NCBI RefSeq assembly: GCF_000399685.1
Contig: NZ_KB976987.1
Location: forward strand, 558,001 to 622,000
Source of the DNA: Acinetobacter pittii ANC 4050
GTDB lineage: Bacteria > Pseudomonadota > Gammaproteobacteria > Pseudomonadales > Moraxellaceae
Reading direction: 5' to 3'
Length of the DNA: 64,000 nucleotides
In this document: positions 52,295 to 61,277 of the stretch, one piece after another
Layout: each line of letters starts with the position of its first letter
Numbering within the stretch: the first letter of the stretch is position 1
Made by a program: the position numbers and the translations under genes
Notes under the pieces: generated by a model
Databases searched by the model: none
Told to the model about the DNA's origin: nothing
What the model saw: only the letters and a program-made list of their open reading frames with translations

Positions 52295-52738
52295 ATGTCT
52301 TATAAGTATGAGTATGCAGGGTTTTGGTTAAGATTTGGTGCAATGATTATTGATAGTCTGATTCTTTTTTTAGCAATTATTCCAGCGGCATGGATTTTTT
52401 ATCGGGGAGATTATGACTTGGTTTTTGCTACTGGCTTAAGTAGTCAGCCACAAAATTATTTGTTCGATCTTATTGTGAACTATGCATTTCCTTTCTTGTA
52501 TTCAGTTTTATGTTGGTTGTATTTTGCGGGAACACCTGGTAAACGTTTAATGCGATTAAAAGTTTTAGATGAAAAAACAGGCAATAAGCTCACTGTTATG
52601 CAAAGTATTATCCGCTACATTGGCTATATTCCATCAATTTTAGTGTTTGGCATTGGCCTTTTCTGGGTTGCATTTGATTCTAAAAAACAAGGGTGGCATG
52701 ACAAAATGGCAAAAACAGTCGTAGTCAGAGAGCTATAA
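52295..52738 (+). CDS. RDD-family membrane protein
   Basis: 147 residues with three membrane helices. The RDD signature is present in altered form: GFWLRFGAMIIDSLILFL (R ... D) at the start and FAGTPGKRLMRLKVLDEKTG (G-T-P-G-K-R) in the middle. The family includes proteins linked to Na+/H+ exchange; function here is unknown. The start at 52295 is preferred over the GTG at 52289, which lies inside the GTGAGGTG ribosome-binding site. Confidence 0.82.
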   Translation: MSYKYEYAGFWLRFGAMIIDSLILFLAIIPAAWIFYRGDYDLVFATGLSSQPQNYLFDLIVNYAFPFLYSVLCWLYFAGTPGKRLMRLKVLDEKTGNKLTVMQSIIRYIGYIPSILVFGIGLFWVAFDSKKQGWHDKMAKTVVVREL

Positions 52739-52752
52739 GAATTATGGCAAAG

Positions 52753-52788
52753 GCGTTCATAGCATTGAAAATAGCAGGCTATGAACGC
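52753..52788. terminator. Terminator between convergent RDD and BenE-family genes
   Basis: GCGTTCATAGC / GCTATGAACGC perfect 11-bp stem followed by a T run. Confidence 0.9.
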
Positions 52789-52794
52789 TTTTTA

Positions 52795-53970
52795 TTAGTT
52801 TCTTTTGGTTTTAAATTTAAGTATTACAAATACAAGGATACCGACAATTAATCCCCAAAATGCTGAACCAATACCGAAAAATTGAATACCCGAAGCACTA
52901 CATAAAAAGGTAAATAATGCGGCTTCACGTTCTTCAACTTGAGCAAAGGCAATTGCAACGTTGTGGCTAATCGTACCAAGTAAAGCAATGCCTGCCAAAG
53001 CTACAATAAAAATGTGAGGAAATGACATCAATAAACTTGTGAGTGTTGCAGCAAACAAGCCCATTAAGATGTAGAAAAATCCGCAGCTCATGCCCGCAAT
53101 ATAGCGTTTGTTAGGGTCAGGATGAACTTGATCATCTAAGCTTACCGCAGCACTAATGGCAGCAATATTTACGGTGTAACAACCAAAAGGGGCAAGTAAA
53201 GCTTGAGTTAAACCTGTCCAGCCAATGAGTTGATTAACGTGTGGTTTATAGCCATAACTTTTGATCATGGCAATTCCTGGTAAATATTGCGAGGCCATAT
53301 TAATCACAAACAGTGGTAAAGCTAAGCCCAACAGTGCCGACCAACTAAAGTCTGGACTAATCCAAACAGGTTTTGCTAAAGACCACTGAAGTGTAGGCAT
53401 ATGAAATTCTAAAAAAATGGGGCAGAGGGCAATCCCTGCAATTGCGGTAAATACAATGCTGTAACGCGGCCACAATCTTTTTGTAATGACATAAATGCTA
53501 AGTAAGGACAAAATAAATGCCCAATCATTTTGTAAACTTGCGAAAAGTGAGATACCAAATTTGAGTAAGACCCCAGCAAGCATGGCACTGGTTAAGCTTT
53601 GAGGAATATATGACAAAGCTTTTTGAAAAATACCTGAAAAGCCCAAAATAGCAGTGAGTAAACCACCCACTAAAAAAGCACCAATCGCTTCATTTAAACT
53701 ATATCCACTGCCTGTCGCCATAATTAAAGCAAGACCAGCGGTTGACCATGAAGTCGCTACGGGATATTTAAATTTCCAAGAAAGAATGAGTCCCGATAAG
53801 CCAATTCCTAGACCTAATGCCCAAAACCAAGAGGTAATCTGTTCAGGTGAAGCACCTAAAATTTGAGCCGCTTGAATGACTAAAACGGCCGAAACACTAA
53901 TACCGATTAAAAAAGTAATAAAGCCAGCAAATACTGCCGGAATTGAAAAATCTTGAAGAATCTTTTGCAT
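52795..53970 (-). CDS. BenE-family benzoate/H+ symporter-like transporter
   Basis: 391-residue inner membrane protein with about 12 helices. Matches BenE (for example FAGFITFLIGISVSAVLVIQAA at the N-terminus and the FGCYTVNIAAISAAVSLDD segment at about 258-276, a conserved transmembrane coupling region). It probably imports an aromatic or other weak acid together with protons. No benzoate catabolic genes adjoin it. It is divergent from an Lrp-family regulator. Confidence 0.87.
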   Translation of the reverse strand: MQKILQDFSIPAVFAGFITFLIGISVSAVLVIQAAQILGASPEQITSWFWALGLGIGLSGLILSWKFKYPVATSWSTAGLALIMATGSGYSLNEAIGAFLVGGLLTAILGFSGIFQKALSYIPQSLTSAMLAGVLLKFGISLFASLQNDWAFILSLLSIYVITKRLWPRYSIVFTAIAGIALCPIFLEFHMPTLQWSLAKPVWISPDFSWSALLGLALPLFVINMASQYLPGIAMIKSYGYKPHVNQLIGWTGLTQALLAPFGCYTVNIAAISAAVSLDDQVHPDPNKRYIAGMSCGFFYILMGLFAATLTSLLMSFPHIFIVALAGIALLGTISHNVAIAFAQVEEREAALFTFLCSASGIQFFGIGSAFWGLIVGILVFVILKFKTKRN

Positions 53971-54156
53971 AATACGTGTTCTAAATCCAAGAAAAGTTTA
54001 TAGGCTTCTGCCATTGCTTCCAGTTGGGGTGAATTTAACAATTTTTTTTAAGAAGGTGCTTTCTATTTTGAGCATAAAAAAGAAATAATATTTTTAAAAT
54101 ATTGAATAATGCTATTATTTATTTCGGAACTAATAATTAATTTGGGATATTATTTT

Positions 54157-54630
54157 ATGGAAGAGCAAGCTGAAAATTTAACACCCCTTGAACTGAAAAT
54201 TATGCGTGCTTTACAAGAAAATGGACGTTTAAGTAATGCTGAGTTGGCAAAACTTGTAGGCATTAGTACATCATCTTGTTGGAATCATACTCAGCGCCTT
54301 TTTAAGATTGGGGCCATCTTGGATGTTCGTGCTCGGATCAATCCCAATACCGTTCAACGTGGTACTGTGGTGTTAGTCGGTGTAGTTTTGGATCGTTCAA
54401 CTCCTGATAGCTTTCAGGCTTTTGAACAAGCATCGGGTGATTTGGAAAATGTTTTAGAATGTTATCTGGTAGCTGGGGAAGTCGATTATTTTCTCAAAAT
54501 CCGTGTTAAAGATTTAGCTGCGTTTAATCGATTTCATAGCGAAAAGATTATTGCTTTACCCGGAGTAAGACAAGTCAGAACATTTTTTGTGCTAAATGAA
54601 GTTAAAACTGATGGCATGCTGGCATTTTAA
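54157..54630 (+). CDS. Lrp/AsnC-family transcriptional regulator
   Basis: 157 residues from the ATG at 54157 (MEEQAENLTPLELKIM); an ATG at 54109 adds 16 hydrophobic residues not found in the family and is rejected. The N-terminal helix-turn-helix is NGRLSNAELAKLVGISTSSCWNHTQRLFKIGAI (about 18-50) and the C-terminal RAM (amino-acid binding) domain follows (VVLVGVVLDRSTPDSF...). It may respond to an amino acid and control the divergent BenE-family gene or the nearby LysE exporter. Confidence 0.9.
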   Translation: MEEQAENLTPLELKIMRALQENGRLSNAELAKLVGISTSSCWNHTQRLFKIGAILDVRARINPNTVQRGTVVLVGVVLDRSTPDSFQAFEQASGDLENVLECYLVAGEVDYFLKIRVKDLAAFNRFHSEKIIALPGVRQVRTFFVLNEVKTDGMLAF

Positions 54631-54681
54631 TGGCTCATCATGCTTTAACTTTCTAATACAAAAACTGATAGAGTAAAATGA

Positions 54682-55332
54682 TTAAATCGTTGAAGTTGCT
54701 AGCTTCAAACCAAAGCCAAAAAATAGAATTCCTACGAGAAAGATTCCGCTCGCTGCAATTTTATGGTTCTCTTTAAAAAATGCCGAGAGTTTTATGCCAG
54801 AGAAGATTAATGCAGTTAAATAACTAAAACTAATGATCTGTAAAATAATCGCTAAAATTAAAAAGCTCAGAGCAGGATAAGCGTAGTCTGGTTCAACAAA
54901 TTGAACAAAGAAAGAGAGGAAAAATAAAATTGCTTTAGGATTGAGTAAACTGATACTAAGTGCTGTTTTATAAGGATGAATTTTATCTAAAGCGGGTAAA
55001 TCGGCCATTTCTGGTTGACGTTGATTACGTTGTTTCCAGCGTTGAATACTGCCTTGTAATAGTTTAAAGCCTAAGTAAGAAAGATAAAGTGCACCTGTTA
55101 ATTTAAGAATAACAAATACCCATGGAAAGGCTTTAAGTAAAGAAGCAGCACCAAGCACTGTACACAGCATTAAAATAAGGTCGCCGGTGAAAATACCGAA
55201 TGCACCCATATATCCGGTTTTAATACCATAGCGTGAAGCAATTGACATCACATAAAGAGAATTGGGTCCGGGCAATAACACAATTAGGAATGTACCAATA
55301 ATATATGTTGTTAAGTCTGTTATGCCGAACAC
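54682..55332 (-). CDS. LysE/RhtB-family amino acid exporter
   Basis: 216 residues, six membrane helices. The N-terminus has the LysE/RhtB motif LPGPNSLYVMSIASRYG (P-G-P) at about 20-36. It exports amino acids or related solutes across the inner membrane. The Lrp-type regulator 50 bp away, convergent, fits known LysE/regulator neighbourhoods. Confidence 0.88.
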   Translation of the reverse strand: MFGITDLTTYIIGTFLIVLLPGPNSLYVMSIASRYGIKTGYMGAFGIFTGDLILMLCTVLGAASLLKAFPWVFVILKLTGALYLSYLGFKLLQGSIQRWKQRNQRQPEMADLPALDKIHPYKTALSISLLNPKAILFFLSFFVQFVEPDYAYPALSFLILAIILQIISFSYLTALIFSGIKLSAFFKENHKIAASGIFLVGILFFGFGLKLATSTI

Positions 55333-55349
55333 GAGAAACCCAATAAAAA

Positions 55350-55380
55350 ACCGATTTTTGTCATGATAACAAAAATCGGT
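55350..55380 (-). terminator. Terminator after transaldolase
   Basis: ACCGATTTTTGT / ACAAAAATCGGT 12-bp stem in the gap after the tal stop, followed by T on the minus strand. Confidence 0.85.
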
Positions 55381-55405
55381 GATTTTGTATGAAAAGTGCA
55401 GTTTT

Positions 55406-56395
55406 TTAAGATTTTATTTCCGCATCAATTCCAAAAGACTGACGTAACAAAAGGCTTAATTGGTCACGTGCTTTGATAAAGCCATCAACACCACCTTGTA
55501 AAAGCTGAAATGCCATTAAGTCATGGTTAAGTTCATCTTTAAAGCTTTGTTCATCTTGCGCTGGTCGAACAATCGCTTCTGCTTGTTTTGCTTGAGAGGC
55601 ATCAAGTGCCGCATCAACTGTACGTGTATCTTGCTCAAGTTGGGTAAGTAAACTTGGTGAGATCGTAAGTAAATCACATCCAGCAAGACCAAGTACTTGG
55701 TCGATGCTACGGAAGCTTGCACCCATCACTTGAGTTGGAATGTTTTGCTGTTTGTAATAGGTATAGATTTTCTTCACTGATACAACACCTGGGTCTTTTT
55801 CGATTGGGTAAGCATCTACACCTTCAGCTTTTTTGTACCAATCTAAGATACGACCTACAAATGGCGAAATTAAAGTTACTTTTGCATCTGCACATGCTTG
55901 AGCTTGATGTAAACCGAAAAGGAGGGTGAGGTTACAAGCAATACCTTCAGCTTCTAATACTTTAGCAGCTTGAATACCTTCCCAAGTCGAAGCAATTTTA
56001 ATCAGAATACGTGACTGATCAATCCCATAACCTTTGTAAAGTTCACATAATTCATGTGCTTTTTGAATAGTTGCTTCAGTGTCATATGAAAGTGCAGCAT
56101 CCACTTCTGTTGAAACTCGGCCTTCGATCAGTTTTAAAATTTCTACACCAAATTTTACGGTTAGAATATCAATGGTTCTTTCGATTAATTCATCATTGGT
56201 ATAGCCTTCTTCTTTGGCTTGATAATAAGCATCTTCAATGAGCTCTTTACTTTCTGGTTGTTCTGCTGCTGCCGTAATCAATGAAGGATTAGTCGTCGCG
56301 TCTAATGGACGGAATTTACGAATTGCATCAAGGTCACTACTGTCGGCAACAACGGTCGTTAATGTTTTTAATTGGTCAAGTGCTGTATGAGTCAT
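55406..56395 (-). CDS. tal: Transaldolase
   Basis: 329-residue transaldolase of the pentose phosphate pathway, transferring a dihydroxyacetone unit. Motifs: LDATTNPSLI (about residues 31-40), the Schiff-base Lys in RILIKIASTWEG (about 130-141) and NLTLLFGLHQAQAC (about 155-168). The length (329) matches TalA/TalB-type enzymes. In acinetobacters, which lack a full Embden-Meyerhof route, it serves pentose supply. It is monocistronic. Confidence 0.94.
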   Translation of the reverse strand: MTHTALDQLKTLTTVVADSSDLDAIRKFRPLDATTNPSLITAAAEQPESKELIEDAYYQAKEEGYTNDELIERTIDILTVKFGVEILKLIEGRVSTEVDAALSYDTEATIQKAHELCELYKGYGIDQSRILIKIASTWEGIQAAKVLEAEGIACNLTLLFGLHQAQACADAKVTLISPFVGRILDWYKKAEGVDAYPIEKDPGVVSVKKIYTYYKQQNIPTQVMGASFRSIDQVLGLAGCDLLTISPSLLTQLEQDTRTVDAALDASQAKQAEAIVRPAQDEQSFKDELNHDLMAFQLLQGGVDGFIKARDQLSLLLRQSFGIDAEIKS

Positions 56396-56525
56396 TGATA
56401 TTCAACATCTTCAGTAATAAATCTTATGTTTTCTTTATAGCACAAAGTCTATTCATGCTGTCGATATATCAATTGTTATCTTTCAAAGAAAAACGTTTAG
56501 GTTCTGCATCTAAATTGAAATAATT

Positions 56526-57419
56526 TTAAGGCACCTGTTGCATTCTTTGCGTACGGATATACTCAATGAGATATCTAGCAGCGGCACCAAGTTCACTTTC
56601 CCGGCTCCAAACCAAGTCGACATAATATTCAAAGCGTGGAGTGAAATCCAATAAATCCAATACTTTAAGTTTATTTTTTAATTCAGGGTTTTCTTTAAAC
56701 ATTTCTTGAGGAAGAACACCCCAACCTAGATTACGTAAAATCATTAAACAAGCAGAGTGGTGGTTGTCTGTACGCCAATAATGTTTTGAAAAAAGTAATT
56801 CAGGCTTTAAAGTCTCATCACGACTTGCGACTACAATTTGTCGTGTAGTGAGGATCTGCTCATAAGAAACCTGATTTTGGCTGGCTAGAGGATGGTTATT
56901 TGAAATGACTGGAATTAGAGCCTCACGTTTTAGTTCTACAAATTGTTCTCTATTATCTAAGTTCTCGCGTTCAAACATCAGTGCAAGTTGGGCAGACCCG
57001 TCCAATAGCATTTGGAGCGCATCTTCTTGAGGGGCAGACACAATATTAATTTGTAAGTCTGGAAAGCGGTTCTCTAAAAGACAAATATAGTCAGTCCAAT
57101 TGGTATGTAAGAGTTCAGAGACAATCACTATAGTTAAATTAGCTTCTAACCCTGTACTTAATGCATGAGCATGTTGTTTCCATTGATTCATCTCAATCAA
57201 AAGCTGAGATGTCTTTTCATATAAAACTCGTGCTTCGTCAGTAGGAATAGGTTCACGGCCTTTACGGTCAAATAATGTTAAGTTCAGATCAATTTCTAAG
57301 TTGGCAATAGACATGCTTACAGCCGAAGGAACTTTGCCAAGTTTACGGGCTGCTGCAGAAAAAGAGCCAGTTTCAATCACAGCTTGAAACATGAGTAGTT
57401 GTTCTTGATTAATATTCAT
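56526..57419 (-). CDS. aceR: LysR-family regulator AceR of the chlorhexidine efflux gene
   Basis: 297-residue LysR regulator with a standard N-terminal helix-turn-helix (NQEQLLMFQAVIETGSFSAAARKLGKVPSAVSMSIANLE) and an effector domain. It is divergent from aceI, with about 90 bp between the two starts, which is the position of AceR, the activator of aceI in A. baumannii. The name rests on this gene neighbourhood together with the close match of the partner gene to AceI. Confidence 0.88.
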   Translation of the reverse strand: MNINQEQLLMFQAVIETGSFSAAARKLGKVPSAVSMSIANLEIDLNLTLFDRKGREPIPTDEARVLYEKTSQLLIEMNQWKQHAHALSTGLEANLTIVIVSELLHTNWTDYICLLENRFPDLQINIVSAPQEDALQMLLDGSAQLALMFERENLDNREQFVELKREALIPVISNNHPLASQNQVSYEQILTTRQIVVASRDETLKPELLFSKHYWRTDNHHSACLMILRNLGWGVLPQEMFKENPELKNKLKVLDLLDFTPRFEYYVDLVWSRESELGAAARYLIEYIRTQRMQQVP

Positions 57420-57509
57420 CTGTCAAAAAAACTGAAAGAACCTGATTGGATTAATCAATATTATAAAAATAAAATGCACATTATCCAAGTAATTATTGAG
57501 TATTTAAAA

Positions 57510-57944
57510 ATGTTGATTTCCAAGAGAAGACTCATTCATGCAATCAGTTATGAAGGAATTTTATTGGTCATCATTGCGATTGCATTAAGTTTTATTTTTG
57601 ATATGCCGATGGAAGTGACCGGAACACTCGGTGTGTTTATGGCAGTGGTTTCAGTTTTCTGGAATATGATTTTTAACCATTATTTCGAAAAAGTAGAGCA
57701 TAAATATAATTGGGAAAGAACGATCCCTGTACGGATTTTACATGCGATTGGTTTTGAAGGCGGTTTGCTGATTGCGACTGTACCGATGATCGCCTATATG
57801 ATGCAGATGAGTGTTATTGATGCATTTATTTTAGATATTGGCTTAACCTTATGTATTTTGGTTTATACCTTTATTTTTCAGTGGTGTTATGACTATATCG
57901 AAGATAAATTTTTCCCCGATGCTAAAGCTGCATCACTTCATTAA
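57510..57944 (+). CDS. aceI: PACE-family chlorhexidine efflux protein AceI
   Basis: 144-residue inner membrane protein with four helices in two tandem bacterial transmembrane-pair domains (RRLIHAISYEGILLVIIAIAL and VRILHAIGFEGGLLIATVPMI). The ATG at 57510 gives MLISKRRLIHAISYEG, with the functionally essential Glu-15; the longer frame to 57399 overlaps the regulator and is rejected. AceI pumps chlorhexidine and short diamines out of A. baumannii. Sequence and size match AceI as I know it. A terminator follows. Confidence 0.95.
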   Translation: MLISKRRLIHAISYEGILLVIIAIALSFIFDMPMEVTGTLGVFMAVVSVFWNMIFNHYFEKVEHKYNWERTIPVRILHAIGFEGGLLIATVPMIAYMMQMSVIDAFILDIGLTLCILVYTFIFQWCYDYIEDKFFPDAKAASLH

Positions 57945-57961
57945 GCTAATCTATTGAAATG

Positions 57962-57989
57962 AAATAAGCACCCAAAAGGGTGCTTATTT
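57962..57989. terminator. Bidirectional terminator between aceI and the thiolase gene
   Basis: AAATAAGCACCC-AAAA-GGGTGCTTATTT, a perfect 12-bp stem. Confidence 0.93.
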
Positions 57990-58008
57990 TGTTAGTTCAT
58001 TATAGAAA

Positions 58009-59577
58009 TTATTTTTCTACAATCGCAACCACACCTTCACCACCTGCTGTACAGATCGAGATTAATGCGCGGCCTGAACCTTTTTGATTAATCAATTTAG
58101 CAGCAGTAGCTAAGATACGACCACCAGTTGCAGCAAATGGATGGCCTGCACCTAAAGATGAACCATTTACGTTCAGTTTAGAGCGATCGATTGAACCCAA
58201 AGGTGCATCTAAACCAAGACGTTCTTTACAGAATTTTTCATCTTCCCAAGCTTTCAAAGTAGATAACACTTGAGATGCGAATGCTTCATGGATTTCGTAG
58301 AAATCAAAATCTTGAAGTTTAAGATTCGCACGTTTAAGCATACGAGGTACTGCATAAGCAGGAGCCATCAATAAGCCTTCTTTAGGACCGTTCTTGCCAA
58401 TGAAGTCAACAGCTGCTGTTTCAGAGAAAGAAAGGTAAGCTAAAACTTCATGACCGTTTTCTTTTGCCCATTCTTCAGAAGCAAGCAAGACAACAGAAGC
58501 ACCGTCAGTTAACGGAGTTGAGTTACCAGCTGTCATTGTTGCAGTTTCGCCTTTACCGAAAACTGGTTTTAATTTAGCTAGCTTTTCAACTGTGCTGTCT
58601 GCACGTAAGTTGTTGTCACGGTTAAGATCTAAGAATGGAGTCATTAAGTCATCAAAGAAACCACGCTCATAAGCAGCAGCAAGTTTTTGATGGCTGCTAG
58701 CAGCTAACTCATCTTGTGCTTCGCGAGTGATACCCCATTCTAAAGCAGTGATTGCTTGGTGCTCACCCATTGAAAGGCCAGTACGTGGTTCACCGTTACT
58801 TGGTGCATCAAGAAGCTTTTTAAAATCAATTTTTGTTAAAGCTTTAAGACGGTCTTTACCAGTTTTAGCAACATTGAGTTCAAGTAAAACTTTACGTAAA
58901 CCATCACCTACAGCAATCGGTGCATCAGACGTGGTGTCTACACCACCGGCAATACCTACGTCAATTTGACCAAGTGCAATTTTGTTTGCAACAACAAAAG
59001 CTGCTTGTAAACCTGTACCACAAGCAATTTGAATGTCATAAGCAGGAGTTTCAGGAGCAAGATCTGTGCTCAATACAACTTCACGAGTCATATTGAAGTC
59101 ACGACTATGTTTTAAAACAGCACCCGCAACGACTTCACCAATACGCTTACCTTGTAAATTAAAGCGCTCAACCAAACCGTTTAATGCTGCTGTCAGCATG
59201 TCAGAATTAGACGCTTTAAAATAAGCAGTATTTGAACGTGCAAATGGAATACGGTTGCCACCAATAATTGCAACGCGGCGAACAGTGTTTTGGCTCATGG
59301 TTTTATCCTGTTGAACAGAAGTTTTGGTTTTTGTTGCTTTTGGTTCTGCAGCTACATTTGAAGATGTAGAAGTAGTTGCTGTAGCGGCACTCTTAGTACG
59401 GGAGCTACGTGCAGGTGCAGTCGTTGAACGAGTACGTGTCGTTTTTGGAGTATTAGTTGCTGCTTTAGGAGTAGTACTGTTACGCTTAGCCGTGTTAGAA
59501 GCCGGCTTTGATGTATTTGACACTTTTTCCTGAGCAGAATTTTCGACTGCTGGATTTTCTTGAGTTGGTTTGCTCAT
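58009..59577 (-). CDS. Acetyl-CoA C-acyltransferase (thiolase) with a long basic low-complexity N-terminal tail
   Basis: 522 residues. The last 430 are a complete thiolase: nucleophile Cys in IQIACGTGLQAAFV (about residue 185), the His in GHPFAATGGRI (about 477) and the second Cys in ISICTAGGEGV (about 510). The first 90 residues are Ala/Thr/Ser/Lys/Arg/Pro-rich (for example KTTRTRSTTAPARSSRTKSAA), like histone H1 or AlgP-type tails. An internal ATG at 59298 (MSQNTVRRVAIIGGNR) has AGGAT 6 bases before it and would give a normal 429-residue enzyme, so two forms may be made. It is divergent from the FabG-like gene; the group recalls mycobacterial FadA2-FabG4-HtdX. Confidence 0.88.
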   Translation of the reverse strand: MSKPTQENPAVENSAQEKVSNTSKPASNTAKRNSTTPKAATNTPKTTRTRSTTAPARSSRTKSAATATTSTSSNVAAEPKATKTKTSVQQDKTMSQNTVRRVAIIGGNRIPFARSNTAYFKASNSDMLTAALNGLVERFNLQGKRIGEVVAGAVLKHSRDFNMTREVVLSTDLAPETPAYDIQIACGTGLQAAFVVANKIALGQIDVGIAGGVDTTSDAPIAVGDGLRKVLLELNVAKTGKDRLKALTKIDFKKLLDAPSNGEPRTGLSMGEHQAITALEWGITREAQDELAASSHQKLAAAYERGFFDDLMTPFLDLNRDNNLRADSTVEKLAKLKPVFGKGETATMTAGNSTPLTDGASVVLLASEEWAKENGHEVLAYLSFSETAAVDFIGKNGPKEGLLMAPAYAVPRMLKRANLKLQDFDFYEIHEAFASQVLSTLKAWEDEKFCKERLGLDAPLGSIDRSKLNVNGSSLGAGHPFAATGGRILATAAKLINQKGSGRALISICTAGGEGVVAIVEK

Positions 59578-59811
59578 AAGGCTTTTCCAAGCATATTAAC
59601 GATATTCTTATAAGCTACCTTAACACAATTCAAATAGACCTGTATTGACTAGAATGACATTGTAGATAGCATTCAGGTCAAGACATCAAAAGATGAACTC
59701 AAGTATGATTTGGGATGACTCTAATGAACGGCCGCTTTCATATTGTTCCTCTCCATTTCATAACATAATGAAGCCTGTCGTAGAAAATCATTTTTTTGAG
59801 AGATAATAATC
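59578..59811. promoter_or_regulatory. Divergent promoter region, thiolase / HMw-FabG
   Basis: 234 bp separating the two divergent genes. AAGGCTTTTCC on the plus strand is the thiolase ribosome-binding site in reverse. I see TTGACT near 59645 followed by weak -10 candidates, not enough to fix a start. No operator is evident. Confidence 0.4.
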
Positions 59812-61203
59812 ATGACTGATCAATACCAAGCATTTACACAATCTCCTATTGGTAAATTCGTTGTCAAAAATCTGGGTTTACCATCACCTGTTGTATTAGA
59901 GCGTTTTGAAAGTGCTCAGCCAGTAGTGAATGGTGCAGTATTGGTTGGCGCAGCGCCGTCAAGTGTATTGTCTGGTGCGATTGCACAAGTACTTAGCAAT
60001 ATTCATGCAGATAGCTATGTAGGTAATCATGTTGCATTACAGCAAGAAGCTGCAAAAGTTGGTTTAAATTTACGCCCATTTAATGCAGGCGATAAAGAAT
60101 CAAAATTCAAAGCAGTAGTATTTGATGCGTCTGGTATCCAAAACTCAGAACAGTTAAATGAACTTTATAAATTCTTTAACCCGATTGCACGTCAAGTTGC
60201 GACTTCTGGTCGTGTGATTGTTATTGGTACAACACCTGAAACTGCAAAAACTGTAAAACAGGCGATTGCTCAGCGTGCACTTGAAGGCTTTATCAAATCT
60301 GTAGGTAAAGAATTTAAAAAGGGTATTACTGCCCAAGTTGTATATGTAGATGAAGGTGCTGCTGCAAACCTTGAATCAACTTTACGTTTCTTACTTTCTC
60401 CACGTTCAGCTTATGTGTCTGGTCAAGTAATTCGTGTTTCTAAAGCAGATGTAGTTGATGTTGATTGGGCAAAACCGCTTGCTGGTAAAACTGCGTTGGT
60501 AACAGGTGCGAGCCGTGGTATCGGTGAAGCAATTGCACATGTATTGGCACGTGACGGCGCGCATGTTATTTGTTTAGATGTACCTCAACAACAAGCTGAT
60601 CTTGACCGTGTAGCTGCTGATATTGGTGGCTCTACATTGGCAATTGACATTACAGCTGCTGATGCGGGCGAAAAAATTAAAGCTGCTGCTGCAAAACAAG
60701 GTGGTTTAGATATTATCGTTCATAACGCGGGTATTACTCGTGACAAAACTTTGGCAAACATGAAGCCAGAGCTTTGGGACTTGGTAATTAACATTAACTT
60801 GTCTGCTGCTGAACGCGTAAATGACTATTTATTAGAAAATGGTGGTCTAAATGCAAATGGCCGCATTGTTTGTGTATCATCAATTAGCGGTATTGCGGGT
60901 AACCTTGGTCAAACCAACTATGCTGCATCGAAAGCTGGTGTAATTGGCCTAGTGAAATTTACTGCACCAATTCTAAAAAATGGTATTACCATCAACGCAG
61001 TAGCTCCTGGCTTTATTGAGACACAAATGACAGCTGCAATTCCATTTGCAATTCGTGAAGCTGGTCGCCGTATGAACTCGATGCAACAAGGTGGTTTACC
61101 TGTTGATGTAGCAGAAACGATTGCATGGTTTGCATCAACTGCTTCTACAGGCGTAAATGGCAACGTTGTACGTGTGTGTGGTCAAAGCTTGTTGGGCGCT
61201 TAA
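59812..61203 (+). CDS. High-molecular-weight 3-oxoacyl-ACP/CoA reductase (FabG4-like)
   Basis: 463 residues. The C-terminal half (from about 222) is a full SDR reductase: cofactor motif VTGASRGIGEAIAHVLARDG (about 229-248), catalytic Ser in VSSISG and YxxxK in TNYAASKAGVIGLVK (about 371-385). The N-terminal 215 residues form a second, flavodoxin-like, inactive SDR-like domain, as in mycobacterial FabG4. It reduces 3-oxoacyl-CoA/ACP with NADH or NADPH. It heads a unit with the MaoC and serine-hydrolase genes and is divergent from the thiolase. Confidence 0.9.
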   Translation: MTDQYQAFTQSPIGKFVVKNLGLPSPVVLERFESAQPVVNGAVLVGAAPSSVLSGAIAQVLSNIHADSYVGNHVALQQEAAKVGLNLRPFNAGDKESKFKAVVFDASGIQNSEQLNELYKFFNPIARQVATSGRVIVIGTTPETAKTVKQAIAQRALEGFIKSVGKEFKKGITAQVVYVDEGAAANLESTLRFLLSPRSAYVSGQVIRVSKADVVDVDWAKPLAGKTALVTGASRGIGEAIAHVLARDGAHVICLDVPQQQADLDRVAADIGGSTLAIDITAADAGEKIKAAAAKQGGLDIIVHNAGITRDKTLANMKPELWDLVININLSAAERVNDYLLENGGLNANGRIVCVSSISGIAGNLGQTNYAASKAGVIGLVKFTAPILKNGITINAVAPGFIETQMTAAIPFAIREAGRRMNSMQQGGLPVDVAETIAWFASTASTGVNGNVVRVCGQSLLGA

Positions 61204-61277
61204 GCACTTTTAGCGAAATAGGGGTGCTTGTGCATCCCTTTTTTATTCAAGAATCTATAAATTATAAAAGGTTAGGT

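Noticed and set aside
57399-57509. N-terminal extension of AceI
   Set aside because: It overlaps the start of aceR and would move the essential Glu-15 away from its position.
61125-61277. N-terminal extension of the MaoC gene into fabG
   Set aside because: It overlaps the end of fabG; the ATG at 61278 matches the family N-terminus.
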